Part shown: positions 1 through 8,700 of the stretch, piece after piece
How the letters are laid out: each line of letters starts with the position of its first letter
Position numbering within the stretch: the first letter of the stretch is position 1
Assembly: GCA_026770585.1 (NCBI GenBank)
Contig: MU646338.1
Coordinates: 416,475 to 429,130 of the forward strand
DNA: 12,656 nt
Source: Baffinella frigidus
Lineage: Eukaryota; Cryptophyceae; Cryptomonadales; Baffinellaceae
Direction of reading: 5' to 3'
Program-made: the position numbers and the translations under genes
The notes under the pieces: generated by a model
Told to the model about the DNA's origin: nothing
The model's database searches: none
Seen by the model: only the letters and a program-made list of their open reading frames with translations

Positions 1-14
1 GGGGGGGGGGGGGG
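1..14. repeat. poly-G run at window edge
   Basis: Fourteen G in a row, then CGGTGG. May be a genuine homopolymer tract or a sequence-end artefact. Confidence 0.7.
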
Positions 15-63
15 CGGTGGATGCCTGTAGGTTTTCCGCAACCCTCGCCAGATCTGCTGTATT

Positions 64-201
64 CTAGCTCTGCCTCACTCGGGTTGACTGACTATTCTCA
101 AGTGACATGCTGGGGTTGCGGTACACATCCGTCGACGCTGCAGCGGGAAAGAGCGCTGGCTCACCAAACTGCTTCGGCCACATAGACTGAGGCAGCGCTA
201 G
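64..201 (+). mobile_element. short TIR element, copy A
   Basis: A 138-bp segment begins CTAGCTCTGCCTCACTCGG and ends ACTGAGGCAGCGCTAG, so its ends are inverted repeats of each other. It shares internal sequence (tGACTATTCTCAAGT, GCGGGAAAGAGC) with copies at 3604-3741 and, inverted, 11501-11643. No coding capacity. MITE-like non-autonomous DNA transposon is the simplest reading; no certain target-site duplication is visible. Confidence 0.65.
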
Positions 202-225
202 GTATGGTTGGGGCGAAGGGAGGTC

Positions 226-264
226 CTTGGCGATGAGGTCGTCGTCGTTTCCGATCATCACGGT
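226..264 (-). repeat. echo of RSP11-like exon 4 end
   Basis: Reverse strand reads a near copy of the last ~12 codons of exon 4 (I-G-N-D-D-D-L-I-A-K against F-G-N-D-D-G-L-I-A-K), 525 bases downstream of the true exon end. The donor GT of the original is GA here, so it should not splice. Confidence 0.75.
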
Positions 265-593
265 AGTTGGCAGGATAGGGTGGCAGTTGGCACAGGATAG
301 GGCGGCATTTGACAGGATAGGGCGGCAGTTGGCTCAGGATAGGGTGGTAGATGGCAGGACAGGGCGTCAGTTGGCACAGCACAGGGCGGCATTTGGCAGG
401 ATAGGGCGTCAGTTGGCACAGGATAGGGCGTCAGTTGGCACAGGATAGGGCGTCAGTTGGCACAGGATAGGGCGGCATTTGGCAGGATAGGGCGACATTT
501 GGCACATGACAGGGCGTCAGTTGGCACAGGACAGGGCGACATTTGGCACAGGGTAGGGTGTCAGTTGGCACAGGATAGTGCGTCAGTTGAACT
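265..593. repeat. 20/22-bp minisatellite, about 15 units
   Basis: Tandem units of the type GTCAGTTGGCACAGGATAGG, alternating with variants carrying GGCATTT or lacking CA (20 bp). It fills the intron between exon 4 and the exon-4 echo. No gene seen here. Confidence 0.85.
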
Positions 594-692
594 CTAACCA
601 TAACGCATTTAGTATTTCCCAGCCGTGCCGCCTGCGCCTTTTCTCTAATACCTGAAAATGTTCTCTAACCATACGGCCTCCGACAGGAGTTC

Positions 693-785
693 AGGCGGCA
701 TTTGGCACAGGATAGGGCGTCAGTTGGCACAGGACAGGGCGACATTCGGCACAGGGTAGGGTGTCAGTTGGCACAGGATAGGGGG
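693..785. repeat. second minisatellite block abutting exon 4 donor
   Basis: Four more units of the same 22-bp repeat. The stretch 719-781 repeats 517-580 almost exactly, so the block is a duplicated piece of the first array. On the minus strand it begins within a few bases of the exon-4 donor. Confidence 0.85.
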
Positions 786-788
786 GAC

Positions 789-962
789 CTTGGCGATGAG
801 GCCGTCGTCGTTCCCGAACATCAAGGGGTCCATGAGCAGCTTGACAAACGCGGTAACGTCCTCGATGCCCGAGACTTGTGTGCAGAGCGCGACGACGAAC
901 TGCTTCCATTGCACGCGCTCCTCCTCCTCGGCCAGCTCCATGAGCCCCAACGCGTTCATCAT
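789..962 (-). CDS. RSP11: RSP11-like exon 4
   Basis: Exactly 58 codons, phase 0 at both ends, from acceptor ATCCTCCAG to donor GTCCCCCC. Contains MMNALGLMELAEEE, RVQWKQFVVALCTQVSG and ends in FGNDDGLIAK. It aligns with the ROPN1L region around its I-K-W-I-N-F-L-A-L motif and the following loop before the P-F-x-x-F segment, which would begin the next exon beyond the left edge. The donor lies against a minisatellite, so the intron starts in repeat DNA. Confidence 0.85.
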
Positions 963-3900
963 CTGGAGGATGATGGGTCAGGGTTAGCGAAAACGCGCAG
1001 AAATTATCGGAGGAGGATTCAGGGTTAGCGATTAACATATTTAAGGTTGGGAGTCGGTGAGCGTTGAGGGTGTTTGTAGGGTTCCTCCGCGAGCTCCATC
1101 AGCCCCAACGCGTTCATCATCTGGAGGAGGCTTCATAATTACAAAAAGGGCGCAGGCGCCGCCGCGGCTAGAAAAAACGTTTAGGAGTGGAAGCCGGAAA
1201 GGCTCCTCTTCGGCCAGCTCCATCAGCCCCAACGGGTTCATTATCTGGAGGCGACCGTATGGTCAGAGACAGGTGGGGGGAAAGCATCTTTATCTAGCGC
1301 TGCCTCAGCTAATCTGGGCTCCTCATCTGGAGGAGGCCGTATAGTCAGAGTTAATCATCTGGAAGCGTCAGGGGTTAGCGAAAACGCGCTGGCGTTACCG
1401 TTCGGAGGATTCAGGGTGACAGGTTTGAGGTTGGACGCGAGTGGTGAGCGCTGAGGGTGTAGGGGGGGTTCCCCCTCAAGCTCAACCAGCCCCAACGCGC
1501 CCATTGTCTGGAGGAGGCCGTATGGTTAGAGAACATGCACAGGTGTTAGAGAAAAGATGCAGGCGCCACGGCTAGGAAATACTACATGCTTTATGGTCAG
1601 AGTTCATCATCTGGAGGATCATGGGTCAGGGTTAGCGAAAACGCGCAGACGTTGTCGGAGGAGAAGTCAGGGTTGCAGGTTTGAGGCTGGAAGCGAGTGG
1701 TGAGCGCTGAGGGTGTAGGGGGGGTTCCTCCGCAAGATCGATCTGCCCCAACGCGTTCATCGTATGGAGGAGGCCGTATGGTCAGAGAAAATTTGCAGGT
1801 GTTAGAGAAGACGCAGGCGCCACGGCTAGGAAATACTAAATGCCGTATGGTAAGAGTTCATCATCTGGAGGATGGTGTCCCTGGGGTAGCGAAAAGGCGC
1901 AGACATTATCGGAGGAGTCAGGGAAAGCGATTAACAGGTTTAAGGTTGGGAGTGAGTGGTGAGCGTTGCGGGTGCAGGGGGGGTTTCTCTGCCAGTTCCA
2001 TCAGCCCCAATGCGTTCACCATCTGGAGGAGGACTCATGGTTAGAGTTCATCATCTGGAGGCGTCAGGGGTTTGAGAAAAGGCGCAGGCATCATCTTTCC
2101 GAGGCGTCAGGGTTAGCGATTAACAGGTTTCAGGTTGGACGTGAGGGAGAAAGGTGGGGGGAAGAAAGTTTTTTTGTCAAAGGCGCAGGCGCCGCGGCTA
2201 GAAAATGCACGTGTTTTCGGATCACACCTAGTGTCCTGATGCGCCAGAACCCAACAGGTTGAAGGTTGGACGTGAGGGGTGAGCGTTGAGGGATGGGAGG
2301 GAGGTCGGGGTCAAGAGTGGAAGCCGGAAAGGCGCAGGCGCCGCGCCTAGAAAGTAGAGGTGTTTTCGGATCACAACTTTCGTCACCATACGTCCCAGTT
2401 GAGGTTAAGGGGTGTTTCCTGATGCGCCAGAAATGAGAAATGAGAAGGTTGGAGGTTAGACGTGAGTGGCGAGCTTTGAGGGGGTTGGGGATTGGGTTGA
2501 GGAGTGGAAGCCGAGGGGCCCTTACGCAGGCTCTGAGGTGTTTTGAATGAAAGGGGGGTTGATTCGGCCAGGTCTTAATTGAGTCTGAAGTTTGTCTGTG
2601 TTTTGAGGCCAGGGGGGGTGTTTGCGTTGGAGCGGTTAGGGTTCAGGGTTTAGGGTTTAGGGTTTAGAGTTTAGGTTGTGGGGTTTGGGGTTTGGGGTTG
2701 AAGGTTTAGTGTACCACCTGCTGCGGGACGCCAGCGGCCTCGCCCAGCTCCCAGAGCTTCGATTTTTTTGTGGGGGGCCAGGGGGTGCTCTTGCACTGAA
2801 GCTTTCAGGGTGTAGGGTGCGCGGGGTTAGGGGCGAGACCGCCTGCTGCGGGACGCCAGCGGCCTCGCACAGCTTCGAGTTTGTGTGTGAGACGGGATGC
2901 GCTTGCGTTACAGCTTTCAGGGTGTAGGGTGCGCGGGCTTAGGGGTGAGACCGCCTGCTGCGGGACGCCAGCGGCCTCGCACAGCTCCCGGAGCGTCGCG
3001 TTTGTGTGTGAGGCCAGGGGGTGCGTTCGCGTTTTCGTTGGGAGCTTTGAGGGTTTAGTGTAAGGTCAAGCCACAAAGTTGGCGTGTGTTCGAGGCGAGG
3101 GGGTGCGTTGGATCAGGCACGTACAGCCTGCTGAGGAACGCCCGCGGCCTCGCACAGCTCGCGGAGCTTGGAGTGCTCGAGGTCGTCGCGCGCGAAGTCG
3201 TTGCACTCTGCCACGATCGAGAACACCATGTCGCGCGGGAGCCCCTCTGTTTTTGGGGTTCAGGGTTTAGGGCTGAGGGCCGAGGGCTTAGGGCTTAGGG
3301 CTTAGGGCTTAGGGTTTATTGTTTATTGTGTATTGTGTATTATTTATTGTGTATTGTTTATTGTTTATTGTTTATTGTTTATTATTCATGGTTTATTGTT
3401 TAGGGTTAAGCCTGTCTGTTTTCCGCGTGCGGGACGGGGTTGAGGCGGATGTCCTGGCTCGGCCTTACTCGTTGGATGACTAGTCTCAACATTCTGTCGC
3501 GCGGCAGCCCCTCCGTGATCCAGCGTGCGGGACGGGGGGGGGGTAAGGCTAGTGAACCACTAAATTTACAACACCAACGGTCAACGCTCAACGGCGCACA
3601 CCACCTAGCTCTACCTCAATCGGGTTGGCTGACTATGCTCAAGTTGATGTTATGGGTCGGAGCTACACATGCGTCATTTTTGGAGCGGGAAAGAGCCCGT
3701 GCTCGCTGATTTGGTGAGCCCGAATCGACTGAGGCATAGCTGGGTGTCGAGGGGTGTGGCGAGTGCCGCGTGCATCGCAAGTGACGTTGGTGACTCCATG
3801 TGGCTGTCCTGCTGATGCAAGTACCAAGTACGAGAGACATTTTGCACGTGCGCACCGATGCCAGTCGAGAGAGTCTAGCTCTGTCCCACTTGATTTGGGC

Positions 3901-4914
3901 TCCTCATCAATTCGCCCCCCCCCCCTAATTTCCAAGCGGGATTTTGTCCCCCCCCCCCCTGGGAAATCCACATGAGAAATTGAGGGGGTGGGCGAATTGA
4001 TGAGGAGCCCAAATCCAAGTGGCACAGAGCAAGAGAGTGTGCAGGCGTCATGAGGTCAGTCACTGGAGAGGGTGTGCACGCTGGCTGTCGGCCAATTGAA
4101 CTACGGAGGATGTGCAAGGGTGAAACAGACAGTCGAGACAGGCAGTGTGCGCAAGCGTGACTCAAGAGAGTCCAGAGAGGGAGTGAAAACGCTTGCCATA
4201 GACAGTCGCGGGAGGGGAGTGAGCAAGCGTGAGCAAAAAAAGTCGAGAAAGGGAGTGTGGAAGCGTGGATGCACCCTAAACCCTGAAACCTGAACACGTG
4301 ACGACGCCCTCATCAAGAGAGTGTCTAATCTGGCTGTCGGCCGATTGAAACACTGAAGCGATTTCTGCAAGCGAGACACAGACCGTCGAGGGAGGGAGTG
4401 AGCACGCCTGGCATAGACAGCCACGAGAGGGGAGTGAGCAAGCATGACACAAAGAAGTCGAGAAAGGGAGTGTGGAAGCGTGGAAGCGTGGAAGCACCCT
4501 AAACCCTAAATCCTCAACTCTGAACACGCACCGACGCCCTCATCGAGGAGATCATCCTCCTGCTGATCGAGCTGCGCGAAGTAGCGCGCCGAGAACTCGT
4601 AGATGTTGACCGGCTGCTGCCGGATCACCTCCTTGGAGTACGCTTTCAGGATCTCGCCGAGGCTGCACAACCAGCGCCGCCGCGGTCAGGTGCTGTGCCG
4701 GCGTGCGCGTCTGCCTGCTCGACCTCGTCGGCGCGCACGCGGCCGCATGCTGGGAACGCTCCGCTAATTTTGTTCCCTGCCGCCCCAGCTGCCGACCGCG
4801 TACGCCCTGCATTTAAACGCCCAGCAACCGCCCGAAAAGAGTGCGCTGCGGTTGGTCTGTGTTGGGCTGGAGCGCTTACTTGTCGGGGATGTTGATCTGC
4901 TCCGCGCAGTACAT
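789..4914 (-). CDS. RSP11: ROPN1L/RSP11-like RIIa-domain ciliary protein, four exons, 3' end outside window
   Basis: Split gene for a RIIa dimerization/docking protein of the ropporin-1-like / radial spoke protein 11 family. In that family the RIIa domain dimerizes and binds an amphipathic AKAP-type helix (RSP3 in radial spokes) inside the axoneme. The joined exons give about 153 residues: MYCAEQINIPDN at the N-terminus (compare the MFCAQQIHIP-type start of ROPN1L), then the RIIa helices with LGEILKAYSKEVIRQQPVN and IYEFSARYFAQL, then a ropporin-like helical region containing GLPRDMVFSIV, LRELCEAAGVPQQ, MMNALGLMELAEEE and RVQWKQFVVALC. Junction phases agree throughout (2, 1, 0). Family members run about 200-230 residues, so some 50-80 C-terminal residues should lie left of the window, after the GT donor at 788. 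Introns are large and repeat-filled. Family assignment is from motif recognition; RSP11 versus another ROPN1-like paralogue is not settled. Confidence 0.82.
963..2060 (-). repeat. ~259-bp tandem units carrying exon-4-start echoes
   Basis: Intron 3 of the RSP11-like gene holds five partial copies of the exon 4 start with its CTCCAG acceptor, at about 1083-1128, 1203-1249, 1468-1516, 1726-1772 and 1985-2031; the last three are spaced about 259 bp. Each reads (minus strand) CTCCAG then roughly ATGATGAACGCGTTGGGGCT and the M-E-L-A-E-like continuation, decaying afterwards. Between them repeat blocks such as GCGCAGGCGCC..CGGCTAG and GGTTAGCGATTAACAGG recur, continuing degenerate to about 2500. No intact exon besides 789-962. 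Confidence 0.8.
1294..1330 (+). mobile_element. solo arm of the short TIR element
   Basis: CTAGCGCTGCCTCAGCTAAT followed by CTGGGCTCCTCATC matches the left arm of the 3875-4032 element; the rest is missing and it joins directly to intron repeat sequence. Confidence 0.5.
2061..2637. repeat. degenerate continuation of intron 3 tandem units
   Basis: Recurring blocks (GGCGCAGGCGCCGCG..TAGAAA at about 2183 and 2331, GTTTTCGGATCACA at 2213 and 2352, GGTTGGACGTGAG) show two or more decayed tandem units. No coding signal on either strand. Confidence 0.6.
2638..2704 (+). repeat. telomere-like heptamer tract
   Basis: GGTTTAGGGTTTAGGGTTTA followed by TTTGGGG variants; short interstitial TTTAGGG-type array just left of the exon-3 echoes. 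Confidence 0.8.
2706..3003 (-). repeat. three tandem echoes of RSP11-like exon 3 end
   Basis: Three copies, about 118 bp apart (2706-2760, 2836-2880, 2945-3001), each encode on the minus strand roughly L-(G/C)-E-A-A-G-V-P-Q-Q followed by the donor position. The donor dinucleotide is GT in the leftmost copy and GC in the other two, like the GC of the real exon 3. They lie in intron 3, downstream of the true donor. Confidence 0.8.
3128..3246 (-). CDS. RSP11: RSP11-like exon 3, GC donor
   Basis: Starts after acceptor AAACAG; AG completes a Glu codon, followed by 39 codons including GLPRDMVFSIVAECNDFARD and LRELCEAAGVPQQ. The frame and the join to exon 4 are exact only if the exon ends at CAGCAG followed by GCTGTAC, i.e. 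a GC-AG intron. The GT seven bases further on would leave phase 1 and break the frame. The protein part corresponds to the ropporin segment preceding the K/Q-W-x-x-F motif. Confidence 0.8.
3257..3407 (+). repeat. heptamer array drifting from GGGCTTA to TTTATTG
   Basis: Begins GGTTCAGGGTTTAGGGCTGA and GGGCTTA repeats, then changes to about twelve TTTATTG/TGTATTG units, ending in GTTTAGGGTTAAG. The seven-base period is kept through the change, so the AT-rich part is a GGG-to-TTG variant of the same array. Located immediately upstream (minus strand) of the exon 3 acceptor. Confidence 0.75.
3457..3530 (-). repeat. echo of RSP11-like exon 3 start beside a half TIR element
   Basis: On the minus strand 3511-3487 reads GAGGGGCTGCCGCGCGACA, a near copy of exon 3's first codons (G-L-P-R-D), 265 bases upstream of the real one; the acceptor AG is degraded. 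3457-3490 resembles the left arm of the TIR element. A direct repeat GCGTGCGGGACGGGG flanks the pair (3425 and 3523). Confidence 0.6.
3604..3741 (+). mobile_element. short TIR element, copy B
   Basis: Begins CTAGCTCTACCTCAATCGG and ends TCGACTGAGGCATAGCTG. Same size (138 bp), order and internal blocks as copy A at 64-201. Lies in intron 2 of the RSP11-like gene. Confidence 0.65.
3875..4032. mobile_element. short TIR element, long-hairpin copy
   Basis: Two ~45-bp near-perfect inverted arms (3875-3919 and 3990-4032, core GGGCTCCTCATCAATTCGCC) surround a 70-base centre with C-runs of 10-12. The outer arm CTAGCTCTGTCCCACTTGAT relates it to the other CTAGC-TIR copies. Single strands could fold into a stable hairpin. 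Confidence 0.65.
4050..4545. repeat. ~230-bp tandem duplication ending in exon 2 end
   Basis: Two units sharing CTGGCTGTCGGCC, AGTCGAGAAAGGGAGTGTGG, ACCCTAAACCCT and TGAACACG..CGACGCCCTCATC. The right unit ends in the real exon 2 (minus) end at 4532; the left unit ends at 4291-4318 in an echo of that exon end whose donor GGTGCGT has become GTCACGT. Confidence 0.75.
4532..4662 (-). CDS. RSP11: RSP11-like exon 2, RIIa domain
   Basis: Starts after acceptor TGTGCAG; the first base completes an Asn codon, then LGEILKAYSKEVIRQQPVN, IYEFSARYFAQL and an acidic tail DQQEDDLLDEGV. This is the core RIIa signature: helix I with K-V-I-R and Q-P, helix II with the Y-F-x-x-L pattern. Ends in phase 1 at donor GTGCGT. 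A shorter overlapping frame on the same strand, with arginine-rich sequence, is a shadow. Confidence 0.85.
4663..4879. other. intron 1 of the RSP11-like gene
   Basis: 217-base GC-rich intron (minus strand, GTAAGC to TGTGCAG) without evident repeats. The frames on both strands here look like shadows. Confidence 0.6.
4880..4914 (-). CDS. RSP11: RSP11-like exon 1 with start codon
   Basis: Encodes MYCAEQINIPD plus AA of a split codon, ending at donor GTAAGC. The Met at 4914 is preferred because MYCAEQ matches the usual start of ROPN1L/RSP11 proteins and an in-frame TGA lies 30 bases upstream. A TGTGCAG acceptor-like site 24 bases upstream leaves open that a few residues (VLDAES) and an earlier exon precede it. 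Confidence 0.75.
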
Positions 4915-5634
4915 GGATTCCGCATCCAGCACCTGCACAGCGGTTCAGGCGTCATTGGGGCGCCCCTCCTGCGGTTGCGCGAAAATCGCTCTCCGAGCGG
5001 CGCCCGGGGGTCGGCTGTCTTTGGCTGTCTCGAGCCTAGACAGCCAAGAGAGGAAGCCGAGCCACGGGTGGCAGGGCAGCGACATCCGACCAGAAACGGG
5101 CGGTGCGTGAGAGCTGCACTGCGCTGAGGAGGTCTCTACGCTTGCGCCGCACTGGCGCCCAACGCATCCTCGATGAGCGTTCCTTCGTCTAGCCCCTCAG
5201 GATCGCTCGACCGCCGGGTGCTGGCTGGCGGACAACCCTCGCAAAAAACGCACCGTCCCTCTTGCATTCCGAACCGAACCGAAATCAGTGACCATCCTGC
5301 CCCCTAACCCTCGAAGGAGGGACGTTCGCACCATTGGGCCGTTGTGTTTTGGATCAATGGATCCAAGGTTTTTTTAATTGATTATCAAATTCAAACCCAT
5401 TGATGGTCAAATTCAAAAAATCCCGAACGCGATGCTGGAGCACGACTCTTCCGGCATGGACCGAAGCGTGGACAGCTTGGACGCGGGCGGCGGGACGCAT
5501 CACTGCCTTCTTTCGACTCTCCTGCAGGTTTGTTTCCAATGCTTGCACTCGTATGGCAACTGAACCTTCCTGGGTCTCTACAAAACTGTGGGCCAGTCAC
5601 CGACCTAACCCCCCGACCCCCGCGTCCCGCGTAG
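4915..5634. other. divergent intergenic region between the two genes
   Basis: Lies between the start codon of the minus-strand RSP11-like gene and the first secure plus-strand kinase exon. Should hold both promoters and the missing kinase N-lobe exons. Left part is GC-rich; 5360-5430 is AT-rich with the direct repeat TCAAATTCAAA (5387 and 5407). I see no TATA box or start that I trust. Confidence 0.45.
5432..5527 (+). CDS. possible upstream kinase exon (beta4-beta5 region)
   Basis: An open stretch of 32 codons ends in phase 0 at CTGCAG|GTTTGT, and the next exon starts in phase 0. Its end, SLDAGGGTHHCLLSTLLQ, could be the beta4-turn-beta5 segment preceding the hinge. No clear 3' splice site marks its start, and residue similarity is weak, so both left boundary and identity are doubtful. 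Confidence 0.25.
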
Positions 5635-5750
5635 GCGGTAGCAGGTGGATGTGACGAGAGCACGTGCGGACTCGCGGTGCCCGAGAGCGTGGCACAGGCT
5701 GTCCTTGTGGAGCTCCTCGAAGCCGTGGCGCAACTCCACGCAGCACGCCG
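5635..5750 (+). CDS. pseudokinase exon, hinge to helix E
   Basis: Begins after the acceptor in CCCGCGTAG (a CAG at 5642-5644 is an alternative, in another phase). Encodes AVAGGCDESTCGLAVPES then VAQAVLVELLEAVAQLHAAR, the amphipathic helix E ending in the L-H that precedes the catalytic loop by five residues. Ends in phase 2 with CG before GTTGAA; the next exon's first G completes Arg. Confidence 0.7.
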
Positions 5751-8700
5751 GTTGAATTCCAGCCACTCCTATCTTGCGAGAGGCTGCCAGCCGCTTGGCC
5801 CCGCGGACGCACGCTGGTGTTCCGTGTTCAACTCTCTGTTGTTGGGAGTTGCTGTCCTCAGGTGCATTGCCCCCCCGTTCCTGAGCCAGTCTCCTCCTCG
5901 CAGGCGCCACCGCTGCCTTCGCCCGTGGACGGTTGCGTTCTGCGCCTCCGGGCGTGTCGAGCTGCTGGGCGGCGCCCTTTCCATGGAGGGCAGCACACAC
6001 AGCGACTCCGTGCGAGCCAGTACGGCATCCGACCCGCGTATCTCTTCCTCTCTTGCGGCATCTCACAACCCGCGGACACTGAACCCCCTGCGAGCGAAGG
6101 GCGGCTGCGCTCACATGCCACACACCCTTACTTTGGCGCACAGCTTGTATTGACGGCCAGCGTTCACCATCCCATGCACCATTCAGTCGTTGAAAACGTC
6201 GCTGAACCGTCAAGTCTTTGCCTGAACCCTAAACCCTGAACCCTAAACCCTTACCCTAAACCCTATACCCCAAACCCCAAACCCCAAACCCCAAACCCCA
6301 AACCCCAAACCCCAAACCCCAAACCCTAAACCCCAAAACCTAAACCCTAGCAGTCTCGGCGTCGCGGCGGGATTCAGCGGACCTGCAGATCGTGGGGTCG
6401 GATCGGTGGTACTGGACGCCCGAGCGGCTCATGGGCTTCGAACGCGACGGCATGGAGCAGGTCGCAACATTTGGGGATGCTCCGTTGATGGAAGGGTCTG
6501 GCTCGATCTCACTCGCCACTCATGCATCCGTTCCTAGTGGGGGAAACGCCTACCGGAAATGCACGTGATGGTGTTTTTTGGTCAGTCTGTGCTTTCCTGA
6601 TTAGTCGGAGTCGCAGTTCCCGTCCTACCCGCACTACCCACAGTCTGCGCATTGGGGGATGATCCGTTCGTATGGAGTTTGGGGGCAGTTCCCTTAAGTT
6701 CTCCTAGACGCACACCCTGAGAGTCTAGGATGATCACTCAGGGGCGCCGGAGCAGGTGAGAACACGGGGGGATGCTCCGTTGATGTAGAGTGCGGTGCTT
6801 TCAAGAAAGGGGAGATCTTGTTGGACAGTATCGCGGAGGAGGGGGAGCGGGGGGCACCGAGTATTGACCATATCGCACGACCAAGGAGAGCGTAGGTTCA
6901 GTGCAGGAGAGACGTAAGGGCAGACTCCGGAGTACCCGAGAGGGGCATGCACGACAACCCTGCGCGTGCGCTGCCTCTTGGCCGGTGTATAGTATCGGCT
7001 ATGCTGGGTGCTGGGAGCGCCTGTCGTTGCGCGTTTGAGTGCCGGTATGCGTTTTTTTTAAAGGTTCCTTTTTTTAGCCGAGAAAGTTGAGGGTGGCGCA
7101 GTAAACCCTAAACGGTGAGGGCGGCGCAGTAAACCCTAAGCCCCAACCTCTCAACTCCAAACTCTAAACCCTAAACCCTAAACCCTAAACCCTAAACCTC
7201 AACAACGTGGGGGCAGGACATGCGGGCGGTGGAGTGAATTTTCGCGGAGCTGCTCTTGGGCACGCGCCTTCGTGGTGTCGAGTGTATTTATCGGACGTGC
7301 CGGTAGTAAATTTTTGTACCGCCCGCGAGGTCGCTCAGAGGCCGGTACTAATTCCAGACGTGACAGTACGAACCTGGCCGTACCCGCAGGACATGTGGGC
7401 GGTGGGGGTGGAATCGTTTTCCCCAAAGATGGGTGTTTGTGAGGCGAGAAAGGTGACGGTGGTGAGGGCGACGCAGGACATGTGGGCAGTGCGGGTAGGA
7501 GGGTATAGGACGGTAGGATTGGGAACTCTGACCACGGGGTCGCGCGTTTCGCACTTTTTTTTCTCCCGCTTGAGAGAGGTCTCGCAACAACACTCACAAG
7601 ACATGATCAGGGCGGTGAGGGCGGCGCAGTAAACCCTACACCCCACACTCTCAACTCCAAACTCTAAACTCTAAACCCTAAACCCTAAACCCTAAACCTT
7701 AACCACGCGGGGGCAGGACATGTGGGCAGTTCGGGTAGGAGGGTGTAGGAGGGTAGGATTGGGAACTCTGAACACGGCACTAACCACAGGACATGCTCCT
7801 GACGTTTCCGGACACGCGCGTACGTGCATTTGGTAGGGGAGTTTGGGTGCAGGTAGGCGTTTTCCCCAAAGATACGTGTTTGTGAGGCGATCAAGGTGAC
7901 GGTGGTGAGGGCGACGCAGGACATGTGGGCAGCGCGGGTAGGAGGGTATATGAGGGTAGGATTGGGAACTCTGACCACGGGGTCGCGTGTTTCGCACGTT
8001 TTCTTCTTCTTCGTTTGAGTGATGTCTTGCAACCACTGTCAGGACATGATGAGGGCGGTGAGGGCGGCGCAGTAAACCCTACACCCCACACTCTCAACTC
8101 CAAACTCCCAACTCTAAACCCTAAACCCTAAACCCTAAACCTCAACCACGTGGGGGCAGGACATGTGGGCGGTGCGGATATGAGGGTATATGAGGGTAGG
8201 ATTGGGAACTCTGACCACGGAACGTGTGGGTTTGAGTGTGTCTTGGGGACGTGCCGGTAGTAACTTTTTGTACCCACAGGACATGTGGGCGGTGGGGTGC
8301 ATCTTCGCGGAGCTGCTCCTGGGCGCGCCGATCTTCTTCGGCTTCGACTCCTCCAATCAGGTACCACCATTTAGCAGCCACCGAGGTCTTCAGTGATGCA
8401 GTCCATCTAAACGATTTGTACTAGAATGTTATCCATTGCTATGGATTCTCACCGCGTTTCCCCCGAGACTCCGAGGGAAAGTATCTTCGGTCGCTGCTAA
8501 GTGGACAGCGGACTTCGAAGGGATTTCGGGATTTTGAATAACCCATAAGCGACAAAGGGGGTTTGAATAACCCATAAGTGATAAGACCTAGGACCCTATC
8601 AGGCCGATTTTCTTCGGTTGCGACTCTTCGAATCAGGTACTCGAGTACTCTAAGACGCTGTAGGGTTCTGGAACAGCACACACGATAGATTGATCCGATC

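Noticed and set aside
227-448. Repeat protein with QLAQDRA units
   Set aside because: The 22-bp minisatellite read in an open frame; it lies in an intron and has no gene context.
265-785. CRISPR-like array
   Set aside because: Units are contiguous 20-22 bp with no unique spacers, in eukaryotic intron DNA.
2638-2704. True chromosome end
   Set aside because: TTTAGGG-type tracts are short, interstitial, in both orientations and inside introns of genes, so they are not a telomere.
5605-6239. Open frames of about 190-200 residues on both strands
   Set aside because: GC-rich shadows of the two kinase exons in 5635-6009; no family motif in those frames.
7199-8400. Many 60-140-residue frames with PHVL or DMWAV repeats
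   Set aside because: Produced by tandem intron units. Only 8280-8360 completes the kinase motif with matched splice phases.
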